Under the pieces are notes generated by a model that was not told the origin of the DNA, did not search any database, and saw only the letters and a list, made by a program, of their open reading frames with translations. A stretch of 5,715 bases of DNA from an uncultured Kiloniellales bacterium. Its GTDB lineage: Bacteria; Pseudomonadota; Alphaproteobacteria; Kiloniellales; JAKSDN01. The stretch lies in the NCBI GenBank assembly GCA_937974415.1, contig CALJXB010000404.1, positions 1 to 5,715 of the forward strand. The letters are read 5' to 3'. Made by a program: the position numbers and the translations under genes. Shown piece after piece: positions 4,899-5,715 of the stretch; position 1 is the stretch's first letter, and each line of letters starts with the position of its first letter.

Positions 4899-5531
4899 CT
4901 AGTCTTCGGATTGGGCGCCCCACTTCGGCCGGGCGAGGGTTTCGCCAAAGCGTTCGAACATGATGTTGAAGGAGATGCTGACGCGCTCGCCGGCGCCGCT
5001 GTTGCCGGCCACCGAGTGGTGCAGCCAGGCGGGAAATAGCACCATCATGCCCTCGCGGGCGGGCAGGTCGGCGTTGCGGCTGTTGTAGAGATTGCGTTCG
5101 CGGGTGCGCGGCGCAAGGAGGAAGGGCTGCTGGCGCGGGTCGTGGAAGACGATGTTGCCGCCGGCTTCCGGCGCGCGGACGTAATAAACGCCGCTCAGGA
5201 AATTGTTCGGGTGAATGTGGCTGGGGTGGCCGGCGCCCCGCGGCTTGACGTTGGCCCAGCAGCCGGTGACGAGAAAGCCGTCATGCTCGACGGCGAGCGC
5301 CGCCAGCGCTTCGCCGGCCGTCTCTCGGACGAAGCCCATGAGTTCGTGCAGCTCCGGGCGGTCCTGCAGGTCGGTCGGCGTCGCCCAGCCGCCCGCCTTG
5401 GTGGCCGCCGACGTCGCCCGGAAGGTCTCGATCAGCGCCATGGCGTCGCGGTTGACCCGCGCCGTCGCCTCCGGCTCGAGCTGTCTGACCCACACCGGTG
5501 TGGGGAAAAGATTTAGGGTCTGAAGGGTCAT
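4899..5531 (-). CDS. Putative 2OG-Fe(II) oxygenase (TIGR02466 / 2OG-FeII_Oxy_5 type)
   Basis: The 210-residue product fits the TIGR02466-type family in length and motifs. It opens with LNLFPTPVWVRQL (6-18), then CWANVKPRGAGHPSHIHPNNFLSGVYYV (91-118), GGNIVFHDPRQ (124-134), GMMVLFPAWLHHSVAGNSG (161-179) and ERVSISFNIMF (182-192). The expected metal site uses H105 or H107 and H171 or H172, with R183 as the 2-oxoglutarate-binding arginine. A classical HxD is not visible; the first motif reads HIHPN. The reaction is unknown for this family, so any hydroxylation role is inference. ATG 5531 gives the expected family N-terminus but has only a weak GAAG upstream. It converges on the shell operon and looks like a neighbour rather than part of it. 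No signal peptide or membrane segment is seen. Confidence 0.85.
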   Translation of the reverse strand: MTLQTLNLFPTPVWVRQLEPEATARVNRDAMALIETFRATSAATKAGGWATPTDLQDRPELHELMGFVRETAGEALAALAVEHDGFLVTGCWANVKPRGAGHPSHIHPNNFLSGVYYVRAPEAGGNIVFHDPRQQPFLLAPRTRERNLYNSRNADLPAREGMMVLFPAWLHHSVAGNSGAGERVSISFNIMFERFGETLARPKWGAQSED

Positions 5532-5543
5532 GAGCTTCGACAG

Positions 5544-5567
5544 GTGGCTTCGGCAAGTGGCTTCGGC
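5544..5567. repeat. Short tandem repeat GTGGCTTCGGC, two copies
   Basis: GTGGCTTCGGC occurs at 5544-5554 and 5557-5567, a 13-bp period with 11 identical bases, in the 5' leader of the oxygenase gene. It may be a small duplication or a protein-binding direct repeat; nothing further supports a role. Confidence 0.5.
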
Positions 5568-5602
5568 GGTCGACCTCGACGGGCCGCTTATCGCCTCCCC
5601 CG

Positions 5603-5632
5603 TTTGTAGAGACTAGGAGGCCGAGGCGGCAA
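5603..5632 (-). promoter_or_regulatory. Candidate sigma70 promoter of the oxygenase gene
   Basis: On the minus strand TTGCCG (5632-5627) and TACAAA (5608-5603) are separated by 18 bp, each matching four of six consensus bases. Transcription would start near 5596, giving a leader of about 65 nt to ATG 5531. Its position just past the terminator of the preceding minus-strand unit makes a new promoter here reasonable. Confidence 0.4.
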
Positions 5633-5679
5633 GACCTTCATGGGCGCGCCGTGCCGGCGGCGGAAACAGTCGTGGGCGC

Positions 5680-5711
5680 AAAAGAAAACCCCGCCGAACG
5701 TGCGACGGGGT
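5680..5711 (-). terminator. Rho-independent terminator of a minus-strand gene beyond the right edge
   Basis: Read on the minus strand, ACCCCGTCG (5711-5703) pairs with CGGCGGGGT (5696-5688) around a 6-nt loop, with one internal mismatch, followed directly by the run TTTTCTTTT (5688-5680, its first T closing the stem). This is a textbook intrinsic terminator. It implies a gene upstream on the minus strand outside this window. The 184 bases between the oxygenase start and the window end hold this, the promoter and the short repeat, and no convincing gene. Confidence 0.82.
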
Positions 5712-5715
5712 CTAG

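Noticed and set aside
5588..5713. Minus-strand open frame from the right edge with FFCAHDCFRRRHG, resembling a small zinc-binding segment
   Set aside because: It is only 41 residues long, reads straight through the rho-independent terminator at 5680-5711 and overlaps the candidate promoter. Chance coding in GC-rich DNA is more likely; sequence to the right would show whether the frame continues.
1..5715. tRNA or rRNA genes, CRISPR arrays, insertion sequences, attachment sites
   Set aside because: I saw no regularly spaced repeats, transposase-like frames or terminal inverted repeats, and no cloverleaf-like segments. The gene order is dense and intact.

Overview
This window holds the shell-and-aldehyde-dehydrogenase part of a bacterial microcompartment (metabolosome) operon from a GC-rich bacterium. 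An alphaproteobacterium is my best guess, from the GC-rich codon use, the Shine-Dalgarno style and the type of flanking oxygenase. No taxonomic marker gene is present, so this is only a guess.

Layout. Bases 1-584 (minus strand) are the 5' two-thirds or so of an AraC-family regulator that runs off the left edge before its DNA-binding domain. A 229-bp divergent intergenic region (585-813) carries two TGTCAA repeats exactly 21 bp apart. Then come six tightly packed plus-strand genes: a CoA-acylating aldehyde dehydrogenase with a C-terminal encapsulation helix (814-2337), a tandem-domain trimeric shell protein BMC-T (2375-2980), a PduM-like protein (2984-3526), a pentameric vertex protein BMC-P (3523-3837), a hexameric shell protein BMC-H (3899-4171) and a second BMC-T paralogue (4251-4880). 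A 2OG-Fe(II) oxygenase-like gene (4899-5531, minus strand) converges on the operon. To its right are a candidate promoter and a clear rho-independent terminator (5680-5711) that ends a minus-strand gene lying outside the window.

How it fits together. The three shell classes (H, T, P) are enough in principle to build a closed polyhedral shell. The dehydrogenase would convert an aldehyde, NAD+ and CoA to acyl-CoA inside it. Its C-terminal helix and the N-terminal helix of the PduM-like protein share the pattern E-I-R-x-h-h-x-E-x-L, which suggests both dock on the same shell site. The AraC regulator, transcribed divergently, is the obvious candidate to switch the operon on in response to substrate.

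What is missing is the signature enzyme that generates the aldehyde, along with PduL, an alcohol dehydrogenase and cofactor-recycling enzymes. The substrate therefore cannot be read from this window. The BMC-T proteins recall those of the RMM (Rhodococcus/Mycobacterium, aminopropanol-type) family from memory, but the dehydrogenase core looks more like the AdhE N-terminal domain or sulfoacetaldehyde dehydrogenase than PduP or EutE. The combination may be a variant or undescribed BMC type, which only the flanking sequence can settle.
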